DNA of 42,995 bases from JAWXBM01 sp034440115 (GCA_034440115.1 JAWXBM010000015.1:1-42995); one strand, 5' to 3'; shown: positions 32,890 through 40,547, counted from the stretch's first letter. Translations and numbers: made by a program. Notes: generated by a model not told the origin, from the letters alone.

Positions 32890-33782
32890 TTCATCACGTC
32901 TTTGCCAATAGATCGAACATTGGAGACTGGCTGTCCGCGCGCGGCATCCAGTCACTGCTTGCGCCGTATGAAGTTGTTGAGTATTTGTGCGACGAGCCTT
33001 TTGTCTCTGAGACGCTGGAACGATTGGAAACAGTGCCTGAAACCGACTTGATTGTTATCGGTGGTGGGGGGTTGTTTATGGATTATTTTGCACCCTTCTG
33101 GATTGGACTTCGAGATATTGCACCGCGAGCGCCTGTTTGTATTTGGGGAGTTGGTTATTGCGATTTAAAGGCTGGGTTGTCTCACCCCCCTTTGGAGGTG
33201 GTGCGCAACTGTGTTGAAATCAGCCGTATTTGTGTGGTTCGGGATGAATTAACTCGAGGATATCTCGGTATTCAAAAAATTAGTGAACCAGTCGCTTGTC
33301 CGAGCATGGTTGTAATAGAACCCAATCCCGGAGGATGTGGGGTTTTGCACGTTGACAACTATTCAACGGTCGGTGCCAAGGCCTACGAGGAGATGGATAA
33401 AATTTCCCGGAAATATGCGCTTGACACAAATCGCCCATTTCGCAGGACAAATAACCGAATCAACAACAGATACGAACTTGATGATGTATTAACTCTTTAT
33501 CGGGAGTCTGCCCTCATTGTAAGTTCAGCGCTTCATGGCTGCGTAATTGCGGTCGCGATGGGAAAACCTGTGTGTGCAGTTTCCGGTGACCGGAAGATTG
33601 AGGGTTTCATGGAGGCTGCCGGCCTTGGTAGCTGGATTCTTGATAGGAGTGAAGTTGACTGTCTTGGGGCTATGTTGGAGGACCTACCTGATCAAAAACC
33701 TGTTTTGGATTTTGTGAAGAAGGTAAGGTTTCAGAATGTGGCTGTGGCAGATCGAATAAGATCGGAAATTTTGGAGCACTGA
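32886..33782 (+). CDS. Polysaccharide pyruvyl transferase family protein
   Basis: A 298-residue PF04230-type protein. The family pattern is clear: N-terminal NIGDWLSARGIQSLL, LIVIGGGGLFMDYF, a VRDELTRGYL segment, and C-terminal LIVSSALHGCVIAVAMGKPV. It is expected to transfer pyruvate from PEP to a sugar hydroxyl pair, forming a ketal that adds negative charge, although members of this family can have other roles. Start GTG in a GTGA overlap with the deacetylase. From about here to 36319 the cluster is visibly more AT-rich than the flanks, hinting at a different origin. Confidence 0.85.
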   Translation: MIHHVFANRSNIGDWLSARGIQSLLAPYEVVEYLCDEPFVSETLERLETVPETDLIVIGGGGLFMDYFAPFWIGLRDIAPRAPVCIWGVGYCDLKAGLSHPPLEVVRNCVEISRICVVRDELTRGYLGIQKISEPVACPSMVVIEPNPGGCGVLHVDNYSTVGAKAYEEMDKISRKYALDTNRPFRRTNNRINNRYELDDVLTLYRESALIVSSALHGCVIAVAMGKPVCAVSGDRKIEGFMEAAGLGSWILDRSEVDCLGAMLEDLPDQKPVLDFVKKVRFQNVAVADRIRSEILEH

Positions 33783-33786
33783 ATAG

Positions 33787-33969
33787 TTGGACATGCCACC
33801 TCCTCACTCCAAGCTACGCATAATTGTAACTGGCCTTGTTGAATTGCATCCCGTGGGTGGCCTGATTTCTACTTTTGAAAAAGCTAAAAATGGGGGCTTA
33901 CCTATCCAGCATAAGTTGAATGCTAAGGAGAAATTAATAGTTATGGTAGGCAATAAGGAAATCTCCTAA
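33787..33969 (+). pseudogene. Duplicated 5' fragment of the following glycosyltransferase
   Basis: A 60-codon frame (TTG 33787 or ATG 33793) whose N-terminal part, SKLRIIVTGLVELHPVGGLI, closely copies SKLRIIVTGLVGWQPVGGVA at the start of the next gene. The DNA shares ATAATTGTAACTGG in both. After about 30 residues the similarity ends and the rest (FEKAKNGGLPIQHKL...) matches nothing. It has no good ribosome site. I read it as the decayed remnant of a tandem duplication rather than a working gene. Confidence 0.7.
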
Positions 33970-33980
33970 TCGGAGCGTCA

Positions 33981-35168
33981 ATGAAGCAGTCTAAATTAAG
34001 AATAATTGTAACTGGGTTGGTTGGCTGGCAGCCTGTTGGAGGTGTTGCCTGGGATTATCTCCAATATGTTATCGGGCTTGCCGAGCTTGGCCACGAAGTG
34101 TATTACCACGAAGATACTTGGGCTTGGCCATACAATCCGCGGACTAATGAAGTCAGTGAAAGTGGAGACTACTCCGCCCGGTTTCTAGAGAGCTTCTTTA
34201 ACAACTATGCTCCCGAATTGAGACATTGCTGGCATTATCTGCATCTACACGAATTGAGCTTTGGGATGCAACGATCGCAGTTCGATAAGATTGCGAGAAC
34301 AGCGGACATCTTCCTCAACGTCAGTGGTGCTGGCTTAATACCTGACAACTTGTCTCCAACCTGCAAGAAAGTGTTTTTGGACAGTGATCCGGGTTTTAAC
34401 CAGATCGTCCTTAGTGAGCGTCCCGATTGGGTTGAAAATGTGGAGTCATGGTGTGCAGGTGTTCTAGCTCACGATCAACACTTCACCTATGGTGAAAACA
34501 TCCTTGGGGCCGACTGTCTGGTGCCGAAAGGCAAGCTCACTTGGAATACAACCAGAATGCCAATTGTCAATCGACTGTGGGAAGCGATGGCTCCAGCAGA
34601 AGCACATGCTCCGTGGACCACGGTAATGACCTGGAATGCGTTTAAAGGACGACTTCTGTACAAAGGTGTGGAATACAAAAGTAAGGACGCTGAGTTCGAA
34701 AAAATATTCGATCTTCCATCGCGATTACCAAAGCGGTTCAAAGTTGCCGTTGGCGGTATCAAAACACCGATGGAAAGACTCAACCGAGCAGGATGGGAAG
34801 CAATCGACGGCCCATCAGCTACTCTCACACCTGAAAGCTATCAAGAGTACATCGTTAATTCCCGAGGTGAGGTTTCGACGGCGAAGCATGTCTATGTTCA
34901 ACTCAGGACCGGTTGGTTCAGTTGTCGCAGTGCTTGTTATCTTGCTGCGGGTAGACCGGTTGTGGTCCAGGATACAGGTTTCTCGAAGTTCATTCCGACG
35001 GGGCGCGGATTACATTGTTTCCAAACAATTACTGAAGCTGTCGATTGTATTCGAACAGTGGAGTCAGATTATGAGGCAAATGCTCGAGCGGCGAAAGAGC
35101 TCTCAAAAGAGTACTTCGATTCGGGAATTGTTCTGCAAAAGTTAGTTGACGACATAATGGAAGGATGA
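33981..35168 (+). CDS. GT-B-type glycosyltransferase
   Basis: A 395-residue cytosolic protein. The N-terminal LRIIVTGLVGWQPVGGVAWD and YLQYVIGLAELGHEVYYHED are typical of a GT-B first Rossmann half with its glycine-rich loop. The C-terminal half has TWNAFKGRLLYKGVEYKSKD and LRTGWFSCRSACYLAAGRPV, the pattern used in unclassified 'glycosyltransferase family 1' proteins for nucleotide-sugar binding, followed by VVQDTGFSKFIPTGRG. The ATG is preceded by CGGAG. It is preceded by a remnant copy of its own 5' end. It probably adds another sugar in the cluster's pathway; donor unknown. Confidence 0.75.
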   Translation: MKQSKLRIIVTGLVGWQPVGGVAWDYLQYVIGLAELGHEVYYHEDTWAWPYNPRTNEVSESGDYSARFLESFFNNYAPELRHCWHYLHLHELSFGMQRSQFDKIARTADIFLNVSGAGLIPDNLSPTCKKVFLDSDPGFNQIVLSERPDWVENVESWCAGVLAHDQHFTYGENILGADCLVPKGKLTWNTTRMPIVNRLWEAMAPAEAHAPWTTVMTWNAFKGRLLYKGVEYKSKDAEFEKIFDLPSRLPKRFKVAVGGIKTPMERLNRAGWEAIDGPSATLTPESYQEYIVNSRGEVSTAKHVYVQLRTGWFSCRSACYLAAGRPVVVQDTGFSKFIPTGRGLHCFQTITEAVDCIRTVESDYEANARAAKELSKEYFDSGIVLQKLVDDIMEG

Positions 35169-35174
35169 CAAATC

Positions 35175-35750
35175 GTGGCAATTGAGGAACTCACAGGACG
35201 CTGGGATTACTTCAGCTTACCATCCAACATCTTGGTTGGCCATGATTGTTACCTGGAGCGAAAGGATTCCTTTACTCGATTTCGAAGCAGTCGTTCCCCA
35301 GGGTTGATTTTGGGCAACTGTGTCCGTGTCTACACATGGACGACTTTCAATGTTGAACCATCCGGAATTGTAGAAGTTGGGGATGATTCCATTCTTGTGG
35401 GTGCAGTTTTCATGTGCGCCGAACGCATCACAATTGGCAAGCGTGTGGTGATTTCCTACCACGTAACCATTGCTGATAGCGACTTCCACCCGATCGAGGC
35501 TGCTGCCCGAAAACTAGATGCCATAGCGAACGCTCCTGGCGGGGATCTTTCGAAGCGCCCCCCCCTAGAGTCTCGGCCAGTAATGATTGAGGACGACGTG
35601 TGGATTGGCATTGGGGCGATCATTCTAAAAGGAGTACATATCGGCAGAGGCGCCAGAATATCAGCAGGTTCTGTCATTGCTCGCGATGTACCTGCCGGTG
35701 CTCGTGTGGCTGGAAATCCGGCACAGATAATCCATGAGGCAGCAAATTGA
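35175..35750 (+). CDS. Left-handed beta-helix (hexapeptide) acyltransferase 1
   Basis: A 191-residue hexapeptide-repeat acyltransferase. Repeats are evident in IVEVGDDSILVGAVFMCAER to ITIGKRVVISYHVTIAD and again in VMIEDDVWIGIGAIILKGVH to IGRGARISAGSVIARDVPAG. The SYHVTIADSDFHP loop contains the His typical of the family's active site. Start GTG at 35175, 6 nt after the glycosyltransferase stop, with AAGGA just upstream. It probably O- or N-acetylates a sugar of the same glycan. It resembles the next gene over much of its length (VYTWTTFNVEPSG versus VYMGSFFDLGPNG), so the two are paralogues. Confidence 0.9.
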   Translation: MAIEELTGRWDYFSLPSNILVGHDCYLERKDSFTRFRSSRSPGLILGNCVRVYTWTTFNVEPSGIVEVGDDSILVGAVFMCAERITIGKRVVISYHVTIADSDFHPIEAAARKLDAIANAPGGDLSKRPPLESRPVMIEDDVWIGIGAIILKGVHIGRGARISAGSVIARDVPAGARVAGNPAQIIHEAAN

Positions 35751-36319
35751 CTCTGCCGCATTCGTTGCCACACGACTGGTATCCCGCACCTCTTCCTTCA
35801 AACGTGAGAATTGGTGAGGGAAGTTGGCTTTACAGTTCCTTCGCATTTCTCCATTGCAGAAGCACTCGACAGCAAGCTGTTCGAATTGGACGCTCAAGCG
35901 GCGTCTACATGGGATCCTTTTTTGATTTGGGACCAAATGGAGAAGTTCAGATTGGCGATTTCTCCACTCTTGTTGGAGTAATCATTTGTTCAGACCAGAA
36001 AGTCATTATTGGCGATTATGTTTTTATTGCACACGAGGTAGTTTTGGCTGATCACTTCGCCGCAGCCCCAACTTCTATTGAATCAAATTCCGAAGACGCA
36101 GATTCTGAATCTTCCATTAAAGATGCTGGAATTGTTATCGGTGAAAATGCCTGGATAGGTGCGGGGGCAATCATTCTGAGCGGGGCACGCATCGGAACAG
36201 GAGCAATAGTTGGTGCCGCCACAGTGGTTGATTTTGCAGTTCCTGATTATGCGGTTGTGACAGGAAACCCGGGGCGATTCATGCCACGTCTCGCAACGAC
36301 AGTGAAAGAGTCGTTGTAA
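35747..36319 (+). CDS. Left-handed beta-helix (hexapeptide) acyltransferase 2
   Basis: A 190-residue hexapeptide-repeat acyltransferase and paralogue of the preceding gene, starting at TTG in a TTGA overlap with its stop. Repeats: VQIGDFSTLVGVIICSDQKV IIGDYVFIAHEV and IVIGENAWIGAGAIILSGAR IGTGAIVGAATVV. The IAHEVVLADHF segment corresponds to SYHVTIADSDFH in gene 1, keeping one His. An Asp/Ser/Glu-rich loop (SIESNSEDADSESSIKDAG) replaces the corresponding loop of the paralogue. Last gene of the cluster; it faces the cyd remnant tail-to-tail. Confidence 0.88.
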   Translation: MTLPHSLPHDWYPAPLPSNVRIGEGSWLYSSFAFLHCRSTRQQAVRIGRSSGVYMGSFFDLGPNGEVQIGDFSTLVGVIICSDQKVIIGDYVFIAHEVVLADHFAAAPTSIESNSEDADSESSIKDAGIVIGENAWIGAGAIILSGARIGTGAIVGAATVVDFAVPDYAVVTGNPGRFMPRLATTVKESL

Positions 36320-36335
36320 CCGCTTATTCGGACTG

Positions 36336-36428
36336 CTACTTCAGCACCGATCGGATCAGGAAGGCGACCGTCCCGATCACCACAATTCCCGCGAGGTAGA
36401 GCGTCAGAAACCACAACCAGCGGCGCAT
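36336..36428 (-). CDS. DUF2474/CydX-like small subunit of cytochrome bd oxidase
   Basis: A 30-residue single-helix peptide (MRRWLWFLTLYLAGIVVIGT VAFLIRSVLK), start ATG at 36428 overlapping the cydB stop as TGATG, stop TAG at 36338-36336. Such small proteins are found directly after cioAB/cydAB and help assembly of the oxidase. It is intact, but its partners are broken, so it is probably no longer useful. Confidence 0.75.
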   Translation of the reverse strand: MRRWLWFLTLYLAGIVVIGTVAFLIRSVLK

Positions 36429-37243
36429 CAATGGTAGCCGTCGCCGGAGCGAACCTTGCCGCGGAACACCCAGTAGGAATAGGCGGTATAGGTCAGGATT
36501 ATCGGTATCAGGACAACTGCCCCTACCAGAAGGAAAAGCAGCGAGCTGTCGGGTGCTGCGGCTTCGGCGATAGTCAGTGCAGGCGGGACGAGGTTGGGAT
36601 AGAAGCTGACCCCAAGGCCTGCATAGGACAGAACGAATAGGGGCACAGTTGCCAGAAATGGGCGCAGATGATCCTGTTTTTGCAGGCCTGTCCACAACTG
36701 CCATATGGAAAGAGCAAGCACCACCGGCACAATCGCGCTCCAGGCGCCCGAGGGCCAACCAAACCAGCGTACGAGATATTCCGGTCGCAGGAACGGTGTG
36801 GCAAGGCTTACCGCGCCGATCAACGCGACCAAACCCACGCCGAGTGGCGCTGCAAAACGCCGCGCGCGTGCCCGCGTCTCTCCTTCGGTCTTCAGGATCA
36901 GCCAGGTCGCGCCAAGCATGGCGTAGCCCACCACCAGCGCCAAAGCCGTCAGCGCTGAGAACGGCGTCAGCCAGTCCCAATTGCCGCCACCTTAGGCGCG
37001 TCCGTCGACAGCGATGCCTTGCACCAGCGCTCCAAGTGCCATTCCCTGAGCGATCGCCGCAATGAGTGAGCCGCCCCAGAAGCCAAACTCCCAAAATACC
37101 TGCATCCGTTTGGTTCGGTGCACGAACTCGAAGGCCACGCCGCGAAAGATCAGGCCCAGTAGCATGGCAATCATCAGCGGGTAAAGCGCGGGCATCAAGA
37201 TGTCATAAGCGAGCGGAAATACCGCGAAAAGTCCGCCGCCGCC
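36428..37243 (-). pseudogene. cydB (CIO-type subunit II) remnant
   Basis: In one frame, GGLFAVFPLAYDILMPALYP, MIAMLLGLIFRGVAFEFVHR, FWEFGFWGGSLIAAIAQGMA and LGALVQGIAVDGRA are cytochrome d ubiquinol oxidase subunit II from about residue 70 on. A TAA at 36994-36992 interrupts it where family members have Tyr (GRA-Y-GGGNWDWLTP), and the same frame then runs to the true C-terminus (SYWVFRGKVRSGDGYH). The first about 70 residues are missing because the gene is fused to cydA. The frame differs from cydA's, so no fusion protein can form. GC-rich with a codon style unlike the glycan cluster next to it. Confidence 0.88.
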
Positions 37244-37632
37244 ATGTGTAAGCGGTCGCCTACTTTTTCGCGCCCGAATAGCATGATGCCCAGGAATCCA
37301 GCCTCAAGGAAAAAGGCCGACAATACTTCGTAGCCCATCAACGGTCCAACAATCGGCCCGGTCTTGTCCGAGAACACCGACCAGTTTGTGCCGAACTGAT
37401 AGGACATCACGATGCCCGAAACAACCCCCATGCCGAAGACGACTGCGAAGATGGTTTTCCAGTAGTCGAACAGCCGTCGGTAAACCTCGTCGCGGCGCCA
37501 CAACCAGAGACCGTTCAGCACCGCCAGAAAGCTCGCCAGGCCGATCGAGAAAGCCGGAAAGATGATGTGTGCAGAAATAGTGAAGGCGAACTGAAAGCGG
37601 GCCAGATCGACTGCGGTTATTTCGCTGAGCAT
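37195..37632 (-). pseudogene. cydA (CIO-type subunit I) 5' fragment
   Basis: The first about 135 residues of cytochrome bd oxidase subunit I are intact: the TAVDLARFQFAFTISAHIIF start with the haem-ligand His, WKTIFAVVFGMGVVSGIVMS with YQFGTNW, and YEVLSAFFLEAGFLGIMLFG REKVGDRLHMAA. At about 37243-37231 the sequence jumps into the middle of cydB in another frame and stops after SRYFRSLMTS. Families of this kind are about 450-480 residues, so most of cydA and the start of cydB are deleted. A GGCGGC run at the junction could be the microhomology used. An assembly error should be excluded. Confidence 0.88.
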
Positions 37633-38735
37633 GACGAGCGTCCTGTTGCAATGATTTGCACCCCTCGCAGCGTCTCGGTATGCCGCTGCAGCAGACGCCT
37701 CGCGGCCGGAGCCACCCGATCCGGCCCCAGCAATTGCCAGGCATCCAAATGTTCCGGCATTTCCTGCTGAAAAACTTCGCGGTAAATATCCCGACTCACC
37801 TGGTAGTTGGCCTGCGCATGTGCGGAGGTGCTGTCAGCGGAGCCGTTATTGGCAAAGTTTCGTAACAAACCAGAGACCGCGTTGCCATAAAAAGCCAGTT
37901 CAGTCAGCTTGGCCCGATACTCCATTTGTGATTCTGCGATTCCAGGGAATTCCCTGAAGTCCACCAGATGGCGGGTTTCGTGTTTCAGCCACGATACCCG
38001 GAATGCTTCCGAATCCAGGTCGTAAGACCAGCACAGGCAGAACAAGCCCTTGTCTGTAGCCCAGCCACTGGTGGCCACCAGGTCCAGCGAAGCATAGTGT
38101 TGCCAGCCTTGAACCAAAGGCTGTTCGATAAAGGCTACTGTCACTTGTTCCTTGCCATCGGTCAGTTCCACCTGGAAAGGCCGGGTTTGCTGGCCGGACC
38201 AGATATACAAGTCACGCAAGGGTGGCGTGAAGCCAGCGGAGCTGCCCAGATCAAATTGAGCCAATGCGTTTTCGAGTTGGTCAAAAATTTTCTCAGAATC
38301 GTCAAATTCAGAGTCACCCGATCGAAGCAATTTTCTTAGCTCGTCTTGCAACCTATGTTCCGCCTCTTCAAGAGACAGGGTTCGGGTCAAGGCTGAGCGC
38401 CAGTAGTCCTGGTAAACGGTGATGACTTCGATCGCGAATGATGCCTCGTTAGCAGTTCCTATTGCTTCGCTCTGTTGTACAAAGCGATCCCGATACTGCT
38501 GCAGCAATACAAGACTCAGAGGATCCAGCGTTGCCTCATCCAATTCCTCAATCAACTGATTGACCGGCCGCAAGTCACCCGCAAGCGCGCTGCTCTGTAT
38601 TTGCAATAGCAGAGGGGAATCGGCCGCGCTTGCCAGACAAGGGCCCATAAAGAAAAAAACCAGAATAATCAGCCGCCGGATTTTGCTGTTCCAACCGCAT
38701 GACGCGTGTGAGTAATGGTTTGCATACACAGACAT
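37617..38735 (-). CDS. Secreted protein with an HExxH (zincin-like) motif
   Basis: A 372-residue unknown. A signal peptide (IRRLIILVFFFMGPCLASAA, about residues 19-38) precedes a helical region of Leu/Glu/Asp-rich sequence, then FQVELTDGKEQVTVAFIEQP and GLFCLCWSYDLDSEAFRVSW. At about residues 249-254 lies LKHETRHLVDF, with an EYRAKLTELAFYG helix 20 residues later: the HExxH plus downstream Glu layout of gluzincin peptidases. I know no family for it. The start used is ATG 38735; the frame is open to 38891. The last 16 bp overlap the start of the cydA fragment, so the original 3' end may have been altered when that segment arrived. Confidence 0.6.
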   Translation of the reverse strand: MSVYANHYSHASCGWNSKIRRLIILVFFFMGPCLASAADSPLLLQIQSSALAGDLRPVNQLIEELDEATLDPLSLVLLQQYRDRFVQQSEAIGTANEASFAIEVITVYQDYWRSALTRTLSLEEAEHRLQDELRKLLRSGDSEFDDSEKIFDQLENALAQFDLGSSAGFTPPLRDLYIWSGQQTRPFQVELTDGKEQVTVAFIEQPLVQGWQHYASLDLVATSGWATDKGLFCLCWSYDLDSEAFRVSWLKHETRHLVDFREFPGIAESQMEYRAKLTELAFYGNAVSGLLRNFANNGSADSTSAHAQANYQVSRDIYREVFQQEMPEHLDAWQLLGPDRVAPAARRLLQRHTETLRGVQIIATGRSSCSAK

Positions 38736-39097
38736 AGGGTGGGTACGTCGCGACAAGATTAAAAATGTTGACCAACTTTTTGCAAACAATATGGTATATT
38801 GACCAGGTCGTACGGGTTTGGGTTTTCCATGTTCATCAGCAACTTTTGGAATTCCGAACATAAAACGGGCGACGCCAGGCGGGATATCCAACTAGTATTC
38901 AACTAAGAGGTTATTGCCTGATCAGGTTGGCAGAAGGGGATTCAGCCAGCCAAACAGACAGGGATCAAAAGGAGCTTGACAGTCTAAATCAGCGCAAACA
39001 GGCCACGGTTTCGTTCGTGTGTACCTGACGCAGATAGCGGGATCCGTAATCAAACGCTTGGAGCGATTACGGCACGCGTTGAAAAAGGGCTTTTAAG
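38736..39097. other. Divergent spacer between two unknown genes
   Basis: A 362-bp region without a supported gene (the frame of the preceding protein stays open through part of it to 38891). An AT-rich patch with TTGACC, TTGCAA and TATATTGACC at about 38759-38807 is the likely promoter area for the minus-strand gene. No clear consensus pair could be fixed. Confidence 0.5.
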
Positions 39098-39748
39098 GTG
39101 GACTACATCTATTACATTCTTGCAATTCTGGTGATCGGGCTGGTTTGCACAAATGCCGTTCGTTTCGTAACACGTTCTCAGAACCCCGATTTGGTGTTGC
39201 ACTATCAGGCGAGAAAAAAGGCTGCCCGACAGTTGGCTGCAGGCCTCGCCAGCGAAAAACAAGACCAACAACCGGCCTTTCCGCCGATCAAATCCTTGCG
39301 CGAACGCCATCAAGAGAAGTTGCACCACCGTACACCCTGGGGCTGGCCTGGTGCCTACAAGCAAAACGCCCAGCAACAAAGGGTTTCCGAATCGGTGCGC
39401 AACTTTACTGATCGGCTGGTTAGAGAAAAACAACTGGTTCAAACCGGCAGAGCAAGCACCAATGGCAGTATTCGTGCATTGCTGGAAGATCGATATGGCC
39501 CCGTGGACCGTGGGATGCAGGAAATTCAATACCGGAAAGTGAAGCGTCCCTTGCTGCGCGATCCCGGTGAACAATATGACCAACTGGATAATCTGGGCAG
39601 TGTTGAATCGCGTCAATTGCGAAAGAAACTCCAGTTCCTGTCCGCCATGAAAAATGATGAAGCTGAACAGGGCAATGTCAAAGGTACCAAGAAAGTTGAG
39701 TTTCGTTACGTGGAATTGAAGGATTTAAAGCAACCCTGGGGCTGGTGA
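39098..39748 (+). CDS. Unknown membrane-anchored protein with PWGW motifs
   Basis: A 216-residue protein that I do not recognise. One N-terminal transmembrane helix (residues 3-21, YIYYILAILVIGLVCTNAV) is followed by a charged, Gln/Arg/Lys-rich body with no further helix, so it is probably an inner-membrane anchor with a cytoplasmic domain. The motif TPWGWPGAYK occurs near residue 80 and the protein ends QPWGW, a repeated tetrapeptide. The start is GTG at 39098; an AAGGG lies about 8 nt upstream. It is followed after 60 nt by another small membrane-anchored unknown of similar design. Confidence 0.65.
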   Translation: MDYIYYILAILVIGLVCTNAVRFVTRSQNPDLVLHYQARKKAARQLAAGLASEKQDQQPAFPPIKSLRERHQEKLHHRTPWGWPGAYKQNAQQQRVSESVRNFTDRLVREKQLVQTGRASTNGSIRALLEDRYGPVDRGMQEIQYRKVKRPLLRDPGEQYDQLDNLGSVESRQLRKKLQFLSAMKNDEAEQGNVKGTKKVEFRYVELKDLKQPWGW

Positions 39749-39808
39749 GGGATGGCGATCGGCCTCACTCACGCGGGTCAGCCGTCATGATTGAAAAGGT
39801 AACGGGCA

Positions 39809-40225
39809 ATGGATGAATTCATTTTCCTGGGAACTCTGGGAACGCTGCTGGTTGGCGTAATTTTACTGGTCAAGCGGATCAGCAGCCGCAGAACAGGCCG
39901 TCAACCCCACCATCCTGTTTATCATGAAAGCTCTGCCAGAAAGCCGAAACATCGGCCAGCTGGGCATACGCTGGTTCACAGTCACTCTACCAAACGCATC
40001 AACGCCAAGGAAGACATTTGGCGTGCCAGCAGGATCAAGGCCAACGAAGCGCACTGGCAACCAGGTGTGATTGTGGCCAACAAGATTCTTACGGATTCTG
40101 AGTTGGCCCTGGAAGAAAAAGATCCTGAACAAGGCCATGGGATGCCCAGTATCAAGTATTCCCCGACTGAGTCACCCAAACGATCAAGGACGGCGGGGTC
40201 AAAGCGCAGCAATCGGCGCTCCTGA
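39809..40225 (+). CDS. Unknown small membrane-anchored basic protein
   Basis: A 138-residue protein with one N-terminal helix (residues 4-21, FIFLGTLGTLLVGVILLV) followed by a very basic Arg/His/Lys/Ser-rich tail (KRISSRRTGRQPHHPVYH, RKPKHRPAGHTLVHSHSTKR) and a second mixed half ending KRSRTAGSKRSNRRS. No family recognised. It has a good ribosome site (AAAGG then ACGGGCA before ATG) and is probably in an operon with the preceding gene, which shares the anchor-plus-charged-body layout. The following spacer is filled with tandem repeats. Confidence 0.6.
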   Translation: MDEFIFLGTLGTLLVGVILLVKRISSRRTGRQPHHPVYHESSARKPKHRPAGHTLVHSHSTKRINAKEDIWRASRIKANEAHWQPGVIVANKILTDSELALEEKDPEQGHGMPSIKYSPTESPKRSRTAGSKRSNRRS

Positions 40226-40238
40226 TTTTTATCTCGTC

Positions 40239-40326
40239 ACCCCGGCCTCGTTAGTTCGTAACCCCGGCCTCGTTAGTTCGTAACCCCGGCCTCGTTAGTT
40301 CGTAACCCCGGCCTCGTTAGTTCGTC
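40239..40326. repeat. 22-bp x 4 tandem array
   Basis: ACCCCGGCCTCGTTAGTTCG TA repeated at 40239, 40261, 40283 and 40305, with a partial fifth copy at 40327-40338 leading into CCGAGCCGGGG and GGATCCCGGC. The unit contains the ACCCCGGCCTC half of a dispersed palindrome. Confidence 0.95.
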
Positions 40327-40387
40327 ACCCCGGCCTCCGAGCCGGGGCCCATACCCGGTTGACAATGGATCCCGGCTCGAGGGCCGG

Positions 40388-40444
40388 GATGACGATACAA
40401 ATACGTGATGACGATACAAATACGTGATGACGATACAAATACGT
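40388..40444. repeat. 19-bp x 3 tandem array
   Basis: GATGACGATACAAATACGT, three perfect copies (40388, 40407, 40426). The first GATGACG belongs to the end of the GGCCGGGATGACG palindrome half. Confidence 0.95.
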
Positions 40445-40524
40445 CATGCCGGGCCGGACCTTAACCACCGTCATGCCGGGCCGGACCTTAACCACCGTCA
40501 TGCCGGACTTGATCCGGCATCCAT
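40445..40524. repeat. 27-bp x 2 tandem array plus a palindrome
   Basis: CATGCCGGGCCGGACCTTAA CCACCGT occurs at 40445 and 40472, then CATGCCGGACTTGATCCGGC ATCCAT ends the tract. The last part (GCCGGACTTGATCCGGC) is a self-complementary hairpin and could serve as a terminator for either convergent gene. Confidence 0.93.
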
Positions 40525-40547
40525 CACCCAACGAATGATTCCTTTGC

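Noticed and set aside
23368..36335. Attachment sites of an integrated island
   Set aside because: No copy of the tRNA-Glu 3' end and no integrase or transposase gene were seen within the window.
36336..37094. A 252-codon minus-strand frame over the cydB remnant
   Set aside because: Only its last 30 codons are real (the DUF2474/CydX-like peptide); the rest is an Arg-rich wrong-frame reading of cydB.
37304..37744. A 146-codon minus-strand frame over cydA and the secreted protein's end
   Set aside because: Wrong-frame reading across two genes; no motif.
40239..40524. CRISPR array
   Set aside because: Three different tandem repeats in direct contact, no spacers and no cas genes.
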